Assembly (NCBI GenBank): GCA_000720995.1
Contig: JOEL01000004.1
Coordinates: 248,001-312,000, forward strand
Direction of reading: 5' to 3'
Origin: Streptomyces celluloflavus
Lineage (GTDB): Bacteria; Actinomycetota; Actinomycetes; Streptomycetales; Streptomycetaceae
DNA length: 64,000 nt
The stretch's first letter is position 1. Each line of letters starts with the position of its first letter. Positions 63,424 through 64,000 of the stretch are shown here, in pieces. The translations under genes were made by a program, and so were the position numbers. The notes beneath the pieces were generated by a model. The model made no database searches, had not been told where the DNA came from, and saw nothing but the letters and a program-made list of their open reading frames with translations.

Positions 63424-64000
63424 GCGATGTCCTCGCGGATGCGCTGTGCGCCGCGCAGCCGGGCGGGGGCCGCGCGCCGGTTCTCGGCGACTTCCTCCTC
63501 CGTGGGGAGTTCGGCGCCCCGGGTGAGCAGTTGTAGCCGGGGCTGGTAGCGCTCGGGGACGACCGGCAGGCCGGGCGGTGCGGTGTTGGCCGCGCCGGCC
63601 GCGAGGACCTGCTTGACGATGCGGTCCTCCAGCGACTGGTAGGAGAGGACAGCGATCCGGCCGCCGACCGCCAGGGACTTCACGGCGGCCGGGATGGCGC
63701 GCTCCACACTGGCCAGTTCGGCGTTGACCTCGATGCGCAGGGCCTGGAAGGTGCGTTTGGCGGGGTTGCCGCCGGTGCGCTTGGCGGCCTGCGGCAGCGC
63801 GTCGCGGATGAGCTCGACCAGCCGCGCGCTGTTCGTGAAGGGCTCCTTGGCGCGTTCGCGGACGACCGCCTCGACGATCCGCTTGGCCTGCTTCTCCTCA
63901 CCGTAGGAGCGCAGGATCCGGACGAGGTCACCGGGCGCGTAGGTGTTGAGGACGTCGGCGGCGCTGATCCCGGTCGTCTGGTTCATCCGCATGTCCAGCG
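63420..64000 (-). CDS. rsmH: 16S rRNA m4C1402 methyltransferase RsmH, C-terminal part (runs off the window)
   Basis: The last 193 codons of RsmH (MraW); the frame stays open to the right edge, so the start lies outside. Visible features are [40 protein letters not shown], the [15 protein letters not shown] stretch and [13 protein letters not shown], all typical of the family. It methylates N4 of C1402 in 16S rRNA. It is the first dcw gene seen here and is coupled to ftsL. Confidence 0.95.
   Translation of the reverse strand, partial: LDMRMNQTTGISAADVLNTYAPGDLVRILRSYGEEKQAKRIVEAVVRERAKEPFTNSARLVELIRDALPQAAKRTGGNPAKRTFQALRIEVNAELASVERAIPAAVKSLAVGGRIAVLSYQSLEDRIVKQVLAAGAANTAPPGLPVVPERYQPRLQLLTRGAELPTEEEVAENRRAAPARLRGAQRIREDIA

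Noticed and set aside
1-64000. Mobile elements, tRNA or rRNA genes
   Set aside because: No transposase or integrase motifs, att-like duplications, cloverleaf sequences or rRNA stretches were seen by reading both strands; a tRNA scan would be decisive.

Overview
This is high-GC actinobacterial DNA whose gene content and order match the conserved Streptomyces chromosome core (the neighbourhood that in S. coelicolor runs from trpBA and his genes through dnaE, ileS and divIVA to ftsZ and the dcw cluster). Coding frames show very strong G/C third positions, many GTG starts, frequent 4-base stop/start overlaps, and promoters that sit 6-8 bases upstream of start codons with no Shine-Dalgarno, as expected for leaderless actinobacterial mRNAs. 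No tRNA, rRNA, insertion sequence, integrase or CRISPR array was recognised.

Layout: (1) 1-8675, a minus-strand tryptophan supercluster: hisI, trpE, three small membrane or Cys-containing companions, trpC, trpM, trpB, trpA, then a DsbA-like protein and the start of lgt. (2) 8708-14004, a small membrane protein, a TIGR03085 protein, and a LysR regulator divergent from a three-subunit sdhCAB succinate dehydrogenase set that sits between the two halves of the trp/his region. (3) 14039-19823, a minus-strand histidine operon: hisD, hisC, hisB, a 54-aa membrane protein, hisH, priA (hisA), a RidA-like gene and hisF. PriA very probably also supplies the TrpF step missing from the trp genes. (4) 20054-28041, assorted single genes: a repeat-rich membrane-anchored protein, a LON-domain protein, YbaK-type editing protein, a 24-aa bL37-like ribosomal protein, an ABC transporter with a companion membrane protein, an NYN-domain nuclease-like protein and a 57-aa Gln-rich protein. 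(5) 28297-33564, dnaE and a DUF2252 protein. (6) 33713-37176, a tandem duplication of a two-gene module, each copy a conserved-Cys multi-pass membrane protein followed by a membrane-anchored DsbA-like thioredoxin. (7) 37312-46185, a dienelactone-hydrolase-like protein, a Na+/H+ antiporter, rluD, lspA, a DksA/TraR zinc-finger protein with a histone-H1-like tail, and ileS behind a T-box leader. (8) 46445-64000, the minus-strand division and cell-wall (dcw) cluster, transcribed rsmH, ftsL, pbpB, murE, murF, mraY, murD, ftsW, murG, ftsQ, ftsZ, pgeF, yggS, sepF, yggT, divIVA; murC, ddl and ftsA are not in it.

How the parts work together: regions 1 and 3 together encode much of tryptophan and histidine synthesis, joined by the shared isomerase PriA. 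Region 8 makes lipid II and the divisome, ending in the polar-growth protein DivIVA. Lgt and LspA are two consecutive steps of lipoprotein maturation, and three DsbA-like proteins point to a substantial extracytoplasmic thiol-redox capacity. The most unusual local architecture is the duplicated DsbA plus conserved-Cys membrane-protein module, which looks like a thiol oxidase/partner pair that has not, to my knowledge, been characterised.
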